Below, one piece after another: positions 29,312-38,096 of a stretch of DNA of 64,000 nucleotides; the stretch's first letter is position 1, and every line of letters begins with the position of its first letter. The notes beneath the pieces were generated by a model. It was not told the origin of the DNA, did no database searches, and saw nothing but the letters and a program-made list of their open reading frames with translations. The position numbers were made by a program, and so were the translations under genes. The DNA lies in NCBI GenBank assembly GCA_963781035.1, contig CAWAEN010000004.1:1178001-1242000 (forward strand), written 5' to 3'. The stretch is from SZUA-35 sp963781035 (GTDB lineage Bacteria > Actinomycetota > Acidimicrobiia > Acidimicrobiales > SZUA-35).

Positions 29312-31378
29312 ATGATCCAGATCCGCCGCGGTCGCCCCAATCCACTCGGATCGTCGGTCGAGCCCGGTGGAGTGAACTTCTGTGTGTTCTCGCGGAGCGC
29401 CCACGCCGTGCAGCTGGCCCTGTACGACGCCGTCGACGATTACGAACCGAGCGAGCTGATCACCCTCGATCCGCACCGGCACAGGACCTACCACTACTGG
29501 CACGTCTTCGTTCCCGGGTTGGGGCCGGGCCAGCTCTACGCCTTCCGGGCCAACGGGCCCTTCGATCCGGCTGAGGGACATCGTTTCGATCAGACCAAGA
29601 CGCTGCTCGACCCCTACGGCCGAGCGATTGCCGTTCCCGCCGACTATCGCCGGGCCACAGCAGCTCGCCCCGGACCGAATGATCGTTTCGCCTTCAAGAG
29701 CGTGGTGACCGATCCGAGCTCCTATGACTGGGAGGGCGACGAGCCGCTCCGACGACCGTTCTCGCAGACGGTGATCTACGAGATGCACGTCAGGGGATTC
29801 ACCGCCCACCCCAACAGCGGTCTGGATTCAGCGACGCGAGGTACCTACGCCGGCGTCATCGAGAAGATCCCCTATCTGCAGGAACTCGGGATCACGGCGG
29901 TCGAGCTGATGCCGGTGTTCCAGTTCGACTGGCAGGAAGCTCCTCCTGGCCTCACCAACTACTGGGGGTATGCGCCGGTCTCGTTCTTCGCTCCCCATTG
30001 CGGCTACGCGTCGAGAGACGATCCGCTGGCTGTGCTGGACGAGTTCCGGGACATGGTCAAGGCCCTCCACAGGGCCGGGATCGAGGTGATTCTCGACGTG
30101 GTCTACAACCACACGGCCGAGGGCGGAGCCGGCGGACCCTCGATCAGCTTCCGAGGGCTCGAGAACCCGCTCTACTACATCCTGGAGGATGGGGGTGACC
30201 ACGCCAACTACTCGGGTACGGGGAACACGCTCAACTCCAACCAGTCCGTTGTTCGACGCATGATCCTCGACAGCCTCCACTACTGGGTCGAGCACATGCA
30301 CGTGGACGGATTCCGATTCGACCTCGCGTCGATCCTGTCGCGCGACGAGAACGGGCGTCCCATGCCGAATCCGCCGATCCTGTGGGACATCGAGTCCGAT
30401 CCTGTGCTGGCCGGCACCAAGCTCATCGCCGAAGCCTGGGATGCGGCCGGCCTCTACCAGGTCGGGGGGTTCGTCGGCGACAACTGGAAGGAGTGGAACG
30501 GCCGATTCCGCGACGACGTGCGGGCGTTCGTCCGAGGGGATCCGGGGATGGTGCCCGCGCTTGCGGATCGCCTGCTGGGCAGCCCGGACATGTACTCGGA
30601 GCAGCCGAGGGAGCCGGAGCGAAGCATCAACTTCGTGACGAGCCACGACGGCTTCACGCTCAACGATCTCGTTTCCTACGACCGCAAGCACAACGAGGCC
30701 AATCTCGAGGACAACCGGGATGGCATGGACGACAACGCGAGCTGGAACTGCGGTGTCGAGGGCCCGACGGACGCCCCGACGATCGAGGAATTGCGAGATC
30801 GCCAGATCAGGAATCTCCTCGCCATCACCGTGTTGTCCCTGGGTGCGCCGATGCTGCTGATGGGCGACGAGGTTCGGCGTTCGCAGGGCGGGAACAACAA
30901 CGGCTACTGCCAGGACAGCGAGGTGAGCTGGTTCGACTGGGACGCCGTGACGACCCACGCCGACCTCATCCGCTTCGTTCGCCTCCTGATCCAGATCCGG
31001 TTCCTGCGCGAGTCGGTGCAGAACGACCACCACCTCACGCTGGCCGAACTGGTCGACCGGGCCCACGTTCGCCTCCACGGGGTCAAACCGGGGGAACCCG
31101 ACCACTCGTTCCACTCGCGGAGCGTCGCCCTCTCGGCCTCCAATCTGTCCGGTGATCCGGTGATGTACTTCGTCGTCAACTCCTATTGGGCGTCGCTCGA
31201 GTTCCAGCTCCCCGACGTTCCCGCCTGGGCGAGATCGGGATGGCGCCGCGTGGTGGACACGTCCCTGCCACCTCCACGCGACATCGTGCTGCCGACCGAT
31301 GCTCCGCGAGTGGACACCCCGACCTACACGGTCGGCCCGAGGTCGGTCGTGGTGATGTTCGCCACGGGCGCCATGTGA
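29312..31378 (+). CDS. glgX: Glycogen debranching enzyme
   Basis: The 688-residue GH13 protein starts MIQIRRGRPNPLGSSVEPGG, an N-terminal CBM48-like module, followed by the catalytic barrel. Conserved blocks are VIYEMHVRGFT near residue 151, ILDVVYNHTAEG near 263, DGFRFDLASIL near 330 with the nucleophile Asp, LIAEAWDAAG near 371 with the acid/base Glu, and NFVTSHDGFTLNDLVSYDRK near 440 with the third acidic residue. GlgX/TreX enzymes remove alpha-1,6 branches of glycogen limit dextrins in the cytoplasm. The ATG has a GAGGAAGG-type ribosome binding site nearby. No other glycogen genes lie in the window. The frame is intact. Confidence 0.95.
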   Translation: MIQIRRGRPNPLGSSVEPGGVNFCVFSRSAHAVQLALYDAVDDYEPSELITLDPHRHRTYHYWHVFVPGLGPGQLYAFRANGPFDPAEGHRFDQTKTLLDPYGRAIAVPADYRRATAARPGPNDRFAFKSVVTDPSSYDWEGDEPLRRPFSQTVIYEMHVRGFTAHPNSGLDSATRGTYAGVIEKIPYLQELGITAVELMPVFQFDWQEAPPGLTNYWGYAPVSFFAPHCGYASRDDPLAVLDEFRDMVKALHRAGIEVILDVVYNHTAEGGAGGPSISFRGLENPLYYILEDGGDHANYSGTGNTLNSNQSVVRRMILDSLHYWVEHMHVDGFRFDLASILSRDENGRPMPNPPILWDIESDPVLAGTKLIAEAWDAAGLYQVGGFVGDNWKEWNGRFRDDVRAFVRGDPGMVPALADRLLGSPDMYSEQPREPERSINFVTSHDGFTLNDLVSYDRKHNEANLEDNRDGMDDNASWNCGVEGPTDAPTIEELRDRQIRNLLAITVLSLGAPMLLMGDEVRRSQGGNNNGYCQDSEVSWFDWDAVTTHADLIRFVRLLIQIRFLRESVQNDHHLTLAELVDRAHVRLHGVKPGEPDHSFHSRSVALSASNLSGDPVMYFVVNSYWASLEFQLPDVPAWARSGWRRVVDTSLPPPRDIVLPTDAPRVDTPTYTVGPRSVVVMFATGAM

Positions 31379-31429
31379 CCCCCATCTCACCCTCGAACCC
31401 CGTCATCGATGCCGGTGCGGGTCAAGACC

Positions 31430-31435
31430 TACCCT
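31430..31435 (+). promoter_or_regulatory. TACCCT, -10 element that sets the start of the class V aminotransferase-fold gene
   Basis: TACCCT ends six bases before GTG 31442. This favours that codon as a leaderless start over the ATG at 31409, which lies upstream of the element and would then be outside the transcript. Confidence 0.5.
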
Positions 31436-31441
31436 GACACC

Positions 31442-32689
31442 GTGCCGCAGCTCGATCTCCCTTTCGTCAGAAGCCAGTTTCCCGCATTCCAGGAACCAAC
31501 CCTCGAGGGATGGGCTTTCATGGAGAACGCCGGAGGTTCCTATGCGTGCCGGCAGACAATCGGTCGGATCCACGACTTCTACACCAAAACCAAGGTGCAG
31601 CCGTACGCGCCCTACCCCGCTGCCAGGACCGGTGGCCAGCAGATGGACGATGCCCACACGCGTCTTGCCGGGCTGATGAACGTCGATGAGGACGAGCTCC
31701 ACATCGGTCCATCGACATCCCAGAACACCTACGTGCTCGCGCACGCCTTCCGGGCTGGCTGGTCCGAGGGCGACGAGATCATCGTCACCAATCAAGACCA
31801 CGAAGCAAACTCGGGGGTGTGGCGGCGGCTCGACCACACGGGAATCACCGTCAAGCAGTGGAGTGTTGATCCCGGTACAGGGATGCTCGACCCCGACGAG
31901 CTCGACCAGCTGCTGTCCGAGAGGACTCGACTCGTCGCATTCCCTCACTGCTCCAACATTGTTGGCCACCTCAACCAGGTGGCGGACATCTGCCGTATTG
32001 CCCACGGCGTCGGAGCGGTGACCGTTGTGGATGGAGTCTCTGCCGCTCCCCACGGGCTCCCTGATATCGATGCCCTTGGCGCCGACGTGTACCTGTTCTC
32101 GGCGTACAAGACCTATGGGCCTCACCAAGGGATCATGGTCGTGCGCCGTGACATCGGAGCTTGGCTGCCCAATCAGAGTCATTGGTTCAACGATGAAGAG
32201 CCACACAAGCGACTCGTCCCCGCCGGTCCGGATCACGCTCAGGTTGCCGCCTGCAACGGCGTCGCCGACTACATCGACCTTCTTCATGAACATCACTACG
32301 CCGATGGGGCCGATCCCGCCGAGCGAGGCCGCCGAATTCACGACCTGATGCGAGCTCACGAGATCGAACTCGTGACGCCCCTCCTGCGCTATCTCACCGG
32401 ACGAGGCGACGTTCGTGTGATGGGTCCGACCGAACCGACGATTCGCGTCCCAACCGTCTCGTTCGTGCCGACACTGTCGCCGCCTGAGGTCGCCTCACAA
32501 CTCGCGTCTCATCAGGTGATGGCGAGTTCGGGTCACTTCTATGCGAGGCGTCTGGTCGAGGCGATGGGCGAGGCAGCCGACCCCGGGGTCGTCCGGCTCA
32601 GCTTCGTCCATTACACCTCGCACGACGAGGTCGCCCAGGTCATCGAGGCCTTGGACGCAGTTCTCGGTCCGCCGAACCCAACTCGCTGA
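31442..32689 (+). CDS. Class V aminotransferase-fold (cysteine desulfurase-like) protein
   Basis: The 415-residue PLP enzyme has FMENAGGSYACRQTIGRI near residue 26, IGPSTSQNTYVLAHAF near 89, VTNQDHEANSGVWRRL near 117 and ITVVDG-type AVTVVDGVSAAPHG near 199 with the Asp contacting PLP. The PLP lysine is in LFSAYKTYGPHQG near 227. The NAGGS loop and HEAN are typical of the SufS/CsdA superfamily branch whose members include selenocysteine lyase-like and carbon-sulfur lyase-like enzymes. The activated Cys of desulfurases near the C terminus is not evident (SSGHFYARRL instead), so desulfurase activity is doubtful. The frame is intact and the sequence looks slightly less GC-rich than neighbours. 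Substrate unknown. Confidence 0.82.
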   Translation: MPQLDLPFVRSQFPAFQEPTLEGWAFMENAGGSYACRQTIGRIHDFYTKTKVQPYAPYPAARTGGQQMDDAHTRLAGLMNVDEDELHIGPSTSQNTYVLAHAFRAGWSEGDEIIVTNQDHEANSGVWRRLDHTGITVKQWSVDPGTGMLDPDELDQLLSERTRLVAFPHCSNIVGHLNQVADICRIAHGVGAVTVVDGVSAAPHGLPDIDALGADVYLFSAYKTYGPHQGIMVVRRDIGAWLPNQSHWFNDEEPHKRLVPAGPDHAQVAACNGVADYIDLLHEHHYADGADPAERGRRIHDLMRAHEIELVTPLLRYLTGRGDVRVMGPTEPTIRVPTVSFVPTLSPPEVASQLASHQVMASSGHFYARRLVEAMGEAADPGVVRLSFVHYTSHDEVAQVIEALDAVLGPPNPTR

Positions 32690-32771
32690 GTCTGCAGCGC
32701 TGGTGAGAGTCGGAAGGGGTCAATCGGCTCGAAACGTTCAGCGAGTAGGTTTTCGACCTGCAGGAGGACTC

Positions 32772-33422
32772 ATGAAGCTCATTGCCCCATTCTTCGCGTT
32801 CTCGCTCGTTGCCGCTGCGTGCGGCGGTGGCAGCGACGACACCGCCGCCGACGAGACGACGACGACCGAGGCGACGTCCACCGAGTCATCCGACGAGGAG
32901 ACCACGACCACCGAGGCGGTCGACGAGGAGACCACGACCACGGCGGCTGCCGACGGCGACGCCGAGGGAGCAGGATCGGCGTACTGCAACGCATCGGCCG
33001 AGTCCGATCGCCTCATCGACGACTGGGACATCGGTTCACCCGAGAGTACCGAGCAGTACTTCACCGAGATCCTCGACTTGATCGACTCGATCGATCCGCC
33101 TTCCGAGATCGCCGAGGACTTTGCCGTTCTGCGCCAGGGTTTCGTCGACTTGAGCGCCGAACTCGAAGCCGTCGGATGGAACATCTTGGCCGTTGACCAG
33201 GACAATCCCATCCTCGACGACCCGGCCACGGAGGCGCAAGCGACCGCACGACGAAGAGTCGCATACGTCGCTCCCGGGATCGGCAGCATCGACCACGCTC
33301 CGGTTCTCAAGTCGACCTCGGCGAACGTGGAACTCCCGTGGTCTCGTCTTCGAGTTGGGCAAACCGCTCGATTCCCGCGATCCGGCTTCCGTCGGGTGAC
33401 CAATGATGCTGGTCGCCCATGA
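32772..33422 (+). CDS. Small lipoprotein with acidic Thr-rich stalk, C terminus probably scrambled
   Basis: ATG 32772 has GGAGG five bases upstream. The protein has a lipoprotein signal (FFAFSLVAAACGGGS), a stalk rich in TTTE and SSDEE repeats, and a globular part with AYCNASAESDRLIDDWDIGS and DSIDPPSEIAEDFAVLRQGF. This pattern, one Cys after the stalk and a helical domain, is common for actinobacterial lipoproteins of unknown role. After residue 155 or so (ILDDPATEA) the sequence changes to an Arg-rich tail that is antisense to a beta-propeller-like fragment on the other strand, so the natural end was probably lost. Confidence 0.6.
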   Translation: MKLIAPFFAFSLVAAACGGGSDDTAADETTTTEATSTESSDEETTTTEAVDEETTTTAAADGDAEGAGSAYCNASAESDRLIDDWDIGSPESTEQYFTEILDLIDSIDPPSEIAEDFAVLRQGFVDLSAELEAVGWNILAVDQDNPILDDPATEAQATARRRVAYVAPGIGSIDHAPVLKSTSANVELPWSRLRVGQTARFPRSGFRRVTNDAGRP

Positions 33423-33486
33423 GGAGCAGATCCGGGAAGGTCAAGTCGACAGAAGCGACAGAGGCGTCCCGGCCGTCGGGTAGTGA
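33250..33486 (-). pseudogene. Beta-propeller (TolB/WD40-like) gene fragment
   Basis: On the minus strand one frame reads VDLTFPDLLLMGDQHHWSPD and then GSRIAGIERFAQLEDET. A shift of frame near 33325 continues FAEVDLRTGAWSMLPIPGA. WSPDGSRIA is the hallmark of a beta-propeller blade. The fragment has no start or end and is joined to a sigma-factor fragment on one side and overlaps the lipoprotein tail on the other. Confidence 0.4.
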
Positions 33487-33489
33487 AGA

Positions 33490-33835
33490 AGGTAAGGCTG
33501 GGACGCGGGTCGTCGGTCGAGAGCGTCTCGAGTGCGGCGAGGAGTTCTCTCATCTCGGCTGGTGCCATGAGGCGATCGTCGATCGCCTGCCATGTGTCGT
33601 CATCGACGGCAGCCAGCCCGTAGTGACGGCGAAGCGATCGCAGTCGACGGGCCTCGGAGCGCCAGTGGTGGCGGATGACGTTGTTGGCGATTCCGAACAG
33701 CCATGCGCCCGCATCGAACAGCGCACCAACCCCGACACGGAAGTCGGCGGAGACTCGCTGGTGTGTCGTCGACGCGCCTTCCATGCCACATCTTCGTCCG
33801 ATCGTGCGCCTCGGTTCGCGAAATAACGAGCCGAT
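33490..33835 (-). pseudogene. ECF-type RNA polymerase sigma factor remnant
   Basis: On the minus strand FDAGAWLFGIANNVIRHHWR, followed by EARRLRSLRRHYGL, matches the region 2.4 and linker of ECF sigma factors, and AEMRELLAALETLSTDD matches the start of region 4. Upstream coding is split over frames (YFANRGARSDEDVAWKARRR in another frame), and region 4 with its helix-turn-helix is missing. It lies just downstream of the metalloprotease-like lipoprotein on the same strand, so it may once have controlled that region. As it stands it cannot make a working sigma factor. Confidence 0.5.
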
Positions 33836-33887
33836 TCACCCCAGCGGCCTCGAGAAGTGTCGCCATTCTGCTCGAGAATTCCTGTGA

Positions 33888-35477
33888 TCAGTCTCGGTTT
33901 CCCGGTTGCAGCGAGGCGCTCGCGGTCAAGAATTCGAATCGAGCCCGCATCTCATCCTCGCTGAATCCATTGAACCGCCAGGTGTCGAACGGCCGGTCGC
34001 AGAGACCAAACGCCACAGCGTCCGCCGCGTGTTCCATCGCCATCTCGGCCCATTCGGCTTCCTTGTCCGACCAAACGGTGAGGCCGACGAAGTCCGTGAA
34101 GTCGTCGCGGTCCTCGTTGCTGAGGTTCGCCCGCAGCCAGACGTGAGCCAACTCGTGCAGGAGCGCGTGTTTCGGTCCGATGGCAAACGTCGAGCACTCG
34201 TCGTCCACGCAGAGATCGTCCTCGCCGAAGCAGAAGTACAGGCTCCACTTCCCGTCCTGGACTCGGGAGCGAGCGACTGCTTCTTTGCAGAGCTCGTCGT
34301 ACCGGCTGAAGGTGATCCTCACCGGGGCGGGCAGTGGGAGACCCGCGGTCTCGAATCGTCCGAACGCCCATCGCACCGCTCCCTCCAGCAAGGGGGTGCC
34401 GTTGTAGATCGCGACTCGGACTCCGTTGACCCGCACGAGCCCGGTTCGAGTGGTGAGGGCCTGGGCCGGCTCATCGACTGCGAGCCCTTCCCACCAGCCG
34501 CCCGGCAGTTCCTCGGCTGGTAGGCATCGACGAGCGGCCTCGATCGGCCAGAATCGCTCTTCGTGGAGGATCTGCCCGTCAGCCACGGTCAAGACGGCGG
34601 CGAGTCGATGGGGGCACCCTGAAACGTCGGCACCTTCGACGATCACGACGAGGCCGTCGAGGCCGTCGGCCTCGGCCGTGATGGGGTACACGGTCGCAGT
34701 GCCGTCGGCGAGGGTGGCAACCGTCCAGCCTGCCGGCAGCGAGTTCCTCGCCATGGCAGCGATCGCGGCGGCGCCGTCGGCTTCGATCCCAGCGATGGTG
34801 TCGACCAACTCGGCATCGTCTGCGTAGAGCTCAGCCAGGCCGTCGTCCTGGCCAGACCAGGTCGCGACCCAGCGGGCGGCGAGGGCGTCGGCATCGTCGG
34901 GTTCGACCGTCGACTCTCGACGCTCGCGCCACGAGTCGCTTGCGAACGCCGACACCATGCGCTCGGCGCCGTCTGGCCCGATCGGTCCCAACACGTCGAC
35001 GATGTGGGCTGGCGTGGCCGTGAGCGGCGACGTGTCCAATCCCGACGGGGCCCAGTCGAGCAGGAGAATCGACACGACGCGGTCGGTGCTGATGAAGGGG
35101 GCGCCGTCGGTGGATCCGGCGTCGGATCCCTGTGGGAGGAGGTTCTTCATGAACCGGAACGCGGCCTCCCCTCGTTCGGGCGTCGCTCCCGGTGCCATCG
35201 ATCGGTAGTCGAACACGACGTCGTCGTCCCAGAAGATGTGCCAGGCTGCGCCGCCCAACTGGTTGGGCAGCGTGTCGAGCGCCTCGGTCCACGTGACGGC
35301 CTCAGCTGCCCATTCGACCTCGACGGCCGGTTCGGTCGTGGTGGTCGTCTCGGTTGTGGTCGCCGGTTCGGCCGCGATCGGAGCCACATCGACGGAGGCC
35401 TCATCCTGGACGCAGCTCACAGTGAGGAGAGCAAGGGCCAACACCGAGGCCAGGATCGGGCGGAACGAGGTGGTCAC
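33888..35477 (-). CDS. Lipoprotein with NTF2-like domain and HExxH metalloprotease motif
   Basis: The 529-residue protein begins with a lipoprotein signal (SVLALALLTVSC) and a short Thr-rich linker. The middle has ARWVATWSGQDDGLAELYAD and VDTIAGIEADGAAAIAAMAR, typical of a SnoaL/NTF2-like domain. The C-terminal part has KHALLHELAHVWLRANLSNE near residues 423-442, with the zinc motif HELAH and a possible third ligand in EWAEMAMEHAADAVAFG. It should be anchored outside the membrane. I do not recognise a named family for the whole protein, and protease activity is inferred from one motif. It starts with GTG at 35477 and is intact. A broken sigma-factor gene follows it. Confidence 0.65.
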   Translation of the reverse strand: MTTSFRPILASVLALALLTVSCVQDEASVDVAPIAAEPATTTETTTTTEPAVEVEWAAEAVTWTEALDTLPNQLGGAAWHIFWDDDVVFDYRSMAPGATPERGEAAFRFMKNLLPQGSDAGSTDGAPFISTDRVVSILLLDWAPSGLDTSPLTATPAHIVDVLGPIGPDGAERMVSAFASDSWRERRESTVEPDDADALAARWVATWSGQDDGLAELYADDAELVDTIAGIEADGAAAIAAMARNSLPAGWTVATLADGTATVYPITAEADGLDGLVVIVEGADVSGCPHRLAAVLTVADGQILHEERFWPIEAARRCLPAEELPGGWWEGLAVDEPAQALTTRTGLVRVNGVRVAIYNGTPLLEGAVRWAFGRFETAGLPLPAPVRITFSRYDELCKEAVARSRVQDGKWSLYFCFGEDDLCVDDECSTFAIGPKHALLHELAHVWLRANLSNEDRDDFTDFVGLTVWSDKEAEWAEMAMEHAADAVAFGLCDRPFDTWRFNGFSEDEMRARFEFLTASASLQPGNRD

Positions 35478-35627
35478 ATCTCCATGGTGAAGCGGCGGCG
35501 GGCGCCGGGACAGAGGACTAGGTCATCGGTCGTCGGGCCGGGTGAGACGGCGGCGTGTGTGTCGAGATGCCCAGACCGAGGCGAACAGTGTCCGAAGTCA
35601 CCATGGCGTCGCGCCTGGTCAGCGCAC

Positions 35628-35633
35628 TAGTGT
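35628..35633 (+). promoter_or_regulatory. TAGTGT, -10 element of the Crp/Fnr gene
   Basis: TAGTGT ends six bases before the second of two tandem ATGs (35640), favouring that codon as a leaderless start over ATG 35637. Confidence 0.5.
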
Positions 35634-35639
35634 CAGATG

Positions 35640-36338
35640 ATGGCCATCCGTTTGATGGACGCCATGGACCCGCGAACCCAAGAGGCGCTGCTGCTCGAGT
35701 CGGTGCCTCGACGACTGCAACGTCGCTCGTGGCTGTTTCACGAAGGTGACCGGAGCGATGACGTCTACCTCGTCCTCTCTGGGCTGATCAAGCTGATGAA
35801 GACGGCCGCGGACGGTGCGGAGGCGCTGCTGGCGATTCGTGGCGTAGGCGAAGTCGTCGGCGAGCTCAGCGCCATCGACGCCAGGCCTCGCCTGGTCAGT
35901 GCGGTCACGATGACCGAGGCGTCGGTACTCCCGATCAGTCGTGACCGCTTCGTCGAGGTGATGCACGAACGAACAGATCTGACGTTCCTGCTCCTGGCCA
36001 ATCTCTCGGGGCAGCTGCGAGCGGTTGCGCTTCACGCCCTCGCCATCTCGTCCGGCGAGGCAATGGCGCTCGTTTCCAGGCGCTTGTACCAACTTGCGAC
36101 GGACTCGGCGTTCGAACCGGTTCGATCGCAGCATCACGGCATGGTCGTGGTCGACATGCCCGTGTCGCAACGGGAGCTGGCCACGTGGGCCGGCGTCTCG
36201 CATCGCTCGGCCGTCGCTGTGCTCGGCCAACTGCGCCACGACGAGATCATTGCGACGAGCAGACTCCAGCTGCAGATCCTGGACATGACCGGACTTCGAT
36301 CCTCCGCCGGATCGCTGGTCGCAATCGATCCTCGCTGA
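35640..36338 (+). CDS. Crp/Fnr family transcriptional regulator
   Basis: The 232-residue protein has a cyclic-nucleotide-binding-type beta roll (SWLFHEGDRSDDVYLVLSGL near residue 30, GEVVGELSAIDARPRLVSAV near 70) and a C-terminal winged helix (PVSQRELATWAGVSHRSAVA near 178, with recognition helix HRSAVAVLGQLRHD). Fnr-type iron-sulfur cysteines are absent. The GELSAIDARPR segment resembles the phosphate-binding cassette of Crp (GELALxxxxPR), but the Ala-Ile and Asp variations leave cAMP binding uncertain. It would bind DNA as a dimer. A perfect TGTGA-N6-TCACA site lies 2.5 kb downstream, and a sensor-only relative is the next gene. Confidence 0.88.
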   Translation: MAIRLMDAMDPRTQEALLLESVPRRLQRRSWLFHEGDRSDDVYLVLSGLIKLMKTAADGAEALLAIRGVGEVVGELSAIDARPRLVSAVTMTEASVLPISRDRFVEVMHERTDLTFLLLANLSGQLRAVALHALAISSGEAMALVSRRLYQLATDSAFEPVRSQHHGMVVVDMPVSQRELATWAGVSHRSAVAVLGQLRHDEIIATSRLQLQILDMTGLRSSAGSLVAIDPR

Positions 36339-36538
36339 GCCGATCCACGCTGAGCCGATCCCCAACCCGAGGCTGTGGCCCCCGATTCTGTGGGGCACAA
36401 ACCCGAGGTTTGGGTCTCATCCGCGCCCGTGTCGAACATCACATGGCGTGAGAGCAGTATTGCTTGGACGGATGTCCGGGCCGGGCCGACCCTTGGTGTT
36501 GTCGCCAATATTGCCACCGCCACAGCAGGAGTCCCGTC

Positions 36539-37201
36539 GTGCTTCCGACCGATCCCATTTCCGTACAGCAATTGCGCAAGGCAGACCTGATCGAGTCGGG
36601 CGAGGCCCGAGAGCATCACGAACTCGGACCCCGTCGACGAGGCTCCCGGTCTCCGGCGCAACGCCTGCGTGCCCGTTCCAGCGCAGTTCGGCAGCGTCTC
36701 CTTCCGACCCGGCACCCGGTGGTCGGGCCGTTCTCGGCCGCTCACGACCTGTTCAGGGGGCTCGACCGGTCCCAGCTGGCGTCCCTGGCAACGCACTTGG
36801 AGGTTCGAGAGTGCGCCATCGGCGAATCGCTGGGTCGGCAGAACGAGCGGGCGACGCGGTTCGTGATCGTGCTCGACGCTCAGATCGGCGTGACGATCGA
36901 TGGTGTCCCGATCACGGTCCTCGATGACGGCTCCCATTTCGGTGCGGTGCCGCTGCTGGAAGGCGGTGCAGCTTCGCACCGTGCATCCTTCGACGCCCTC
37001 GGGCCCGGTCTGATCGCGCTCGCCGGACCCCGGCAGTTCCGGACGATCCTCGACGAGTACCCGACGATCGCCATCGGGGTCTACGCCATGACGAGAGTCA
37101 GGCGCGAGTACCTCGAGGCGCTGGCCGAGTGCGAGGTGAGTCAGTCTCTCGGCGAGTCGACTCGTGCGATGCTCGAATACCCCGTGCATCTCCCCGTGTA
37201 G
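36539..37201 (+). CDS. Cyclic-nucleotide-binding-like domain protein without DNA-binding domain
   Basis: From GTG 36539, with AGGAG seven bases upstream, the 220-residue protein has a basic N terminus and then a Crp-like beta-roll: HDLFRGLDRSQLASLATHLE near residue 71, IGESLGRQNERATRFVIVLD near 95 and DDGSHFGAVPLLEGG near 127. The position that would hold the phosphate-binding Glu/Arg pair is changed. After the long C helix (YAMTRVRREYLEALAECEVS) the protein stops; there is no helix-turn-helix. It follows the Crp/Fnr gene on the same strand and could modulate it or bind a ligand on its own. The family is not one I can name. Confidence 0.6.
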   Translation: MLPTDPISVQQLRKADLIESGEAREHHELGPRRRGSRSPAQRLRARSSAVRQRLLPTRHPVVGPFSAAHDLFRGLDRSQLASLATHLEVRECAIGESLGRQNERATRFVIVLDAQIGVTIDGVPITVLDDGSHFGAVPLLEGGAASHRASFDALGPGLIALAGPRQFRTILDEYPTIAIGVYAMTRVRREYLEALAECEVSQSLGESTRAMLEYPVHLPV

Positions 37202-37233
37202 CGCAATCGACGATCGAATCGTCCGCCGTCGGA

Positions 37234-37277
37234 GACCCCCGACCCGACCGTCAGGTCGAGTCGGGGGTCCTCGTTTT
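37234..37277 (+). terminator. Intrinsic terminator after the cyclic-nucleotide-binding-like gene
   Basis: GACCCCCGAC...GACC and GGTC...GTCGGGGGTC form a long GC stem with a four-base loop and one small internal bulge, followed by CTCGTTTT. It starts 33 bases after the stop codon and could also serve the opposing membrane protein gene that ends at 37364. Confidence 0.75.
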
Positions 37278-37363
37278 GCCCCTTCAGCCGAACGGCCTCG
37301 GACGCGGCACGACCCCCCGTCGCCGGGAGGTCGTACCGAGGTTTGATTCGAGATCTGGGTCGG

Positions 37364-38071
37364 TCAGACCGTGAGCTCGTCCTTGTGGGGCTCGACCAGC
37401 TTCTCGGGGGCCAGCTCGATGCCCTCGAGCTCCTTGCCCCGTGTGGCCCACACCATGCCGGCGCCGACCATGAGGAAGGTGAGTCCGAGTCCGGCCATCA
37501 GACCGGAGAGTGCGAGACCCATCTGGAGGGTGCTGTGGGTGACGGTTCCGACACCGAGTTCGCCGACGAGGCCGTGCACCGTGCCGGTCCAGGCCAACTC
37601 ACGAGCTGGGCCTTCGAGCGGGTGCTGCCGATCGAAGTCGGTCCAGTAGCGGCCCTCCACCGGGACGTCGTAGGTGCCGGCGGCGAAGAGTTCGCCGTTG
37701 TACTCGACATCCTCGGTCAGGGTGACTTGCTGGGTGCCGTCGAGCACGTGGTGGACGACGGTCGCCATCTGGTACATGTATTCGCTGCCGGTGTTGACCA
37801 GCGGATCGTTCGGATCGAGGTCGCTGTCGACGACCGGGTACTGCCACTCGTCGGCCAGCAGGGCCAGGATTGCATCGGCGCCTTCGGTCGTGCCTCGGTC
37901 GGTGAGCTGTCCGTCTTCGTTGTAGGAGAGTTCGACGTTCTGCGCTTCGCTGAATGCATGGAGAGAGCTGTAGCCATCTTGCACTCGGAAGTACGCGACT
38001 CCGCCTGCGATCACGAAGCCCATGCCTACGACCAGTAGGGCAATCCCCAATGTTGCGAGTCGGCTCTTCAT
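37364..38071 (-). CDS. Membrane protein with large extracytoplasmic domain, unknown function
   Basis: The 235-residue protein has an N-terminal segment (LGIALLVVGMGFVIAGGVAY), about 150 residues outside the membrane containing YNEDGQLTDRGTTEGADAIL, EYMYQMATVVHHVLDGTQQ and EGRYWTDFDRQHPLEGPARE, and a C-terminal segment (MGLALSGLMAGLGLTFLMVG) with a short charged tail. I do not recognise the family. ATG 38071 has GAAGG nine bases upstream. A perfect CRP-type palindrome ends 26 bases upstream of the start codon, so expression is probably under Crp-family control. It is isolated, with opposite-strand genes on both sides. Confidence 0.7.
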   Translation of the reverse strand: MKSRLATLGIALLVVGMGFVIAGGVAYFRVQDGYSSLHAFSEAQNVELSYNEDGQLTDRGTTEGADAILALLADEWQYPVVDSDLDPNDPLVNTGSEYMYQMATVVHHVLDGTQQVTLTEDVEYNGELFAAGTYDVPVEGRYWTDFDRQHPLEGPARELAWTGTVHGLVGELGVGTVTHSTLQMGLALSGLMAGLGLTFLMVGAGMVWATRGKELEGIELAPEKLVEPHKDELTV

Positions 38072-38096
38072 TTTGCTTTGCCTTCACTTTCGTTGC

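Noticed and set aside
36345..36425. Short GC-rich inverted and direct repeats (GCTGAGCCGATC, AACCCGAGG) as a mobile element end
   Set aside because: They are short, lack any transposase or target duplication, and fit local terminator-like structure after the Crp/Fnr gene.
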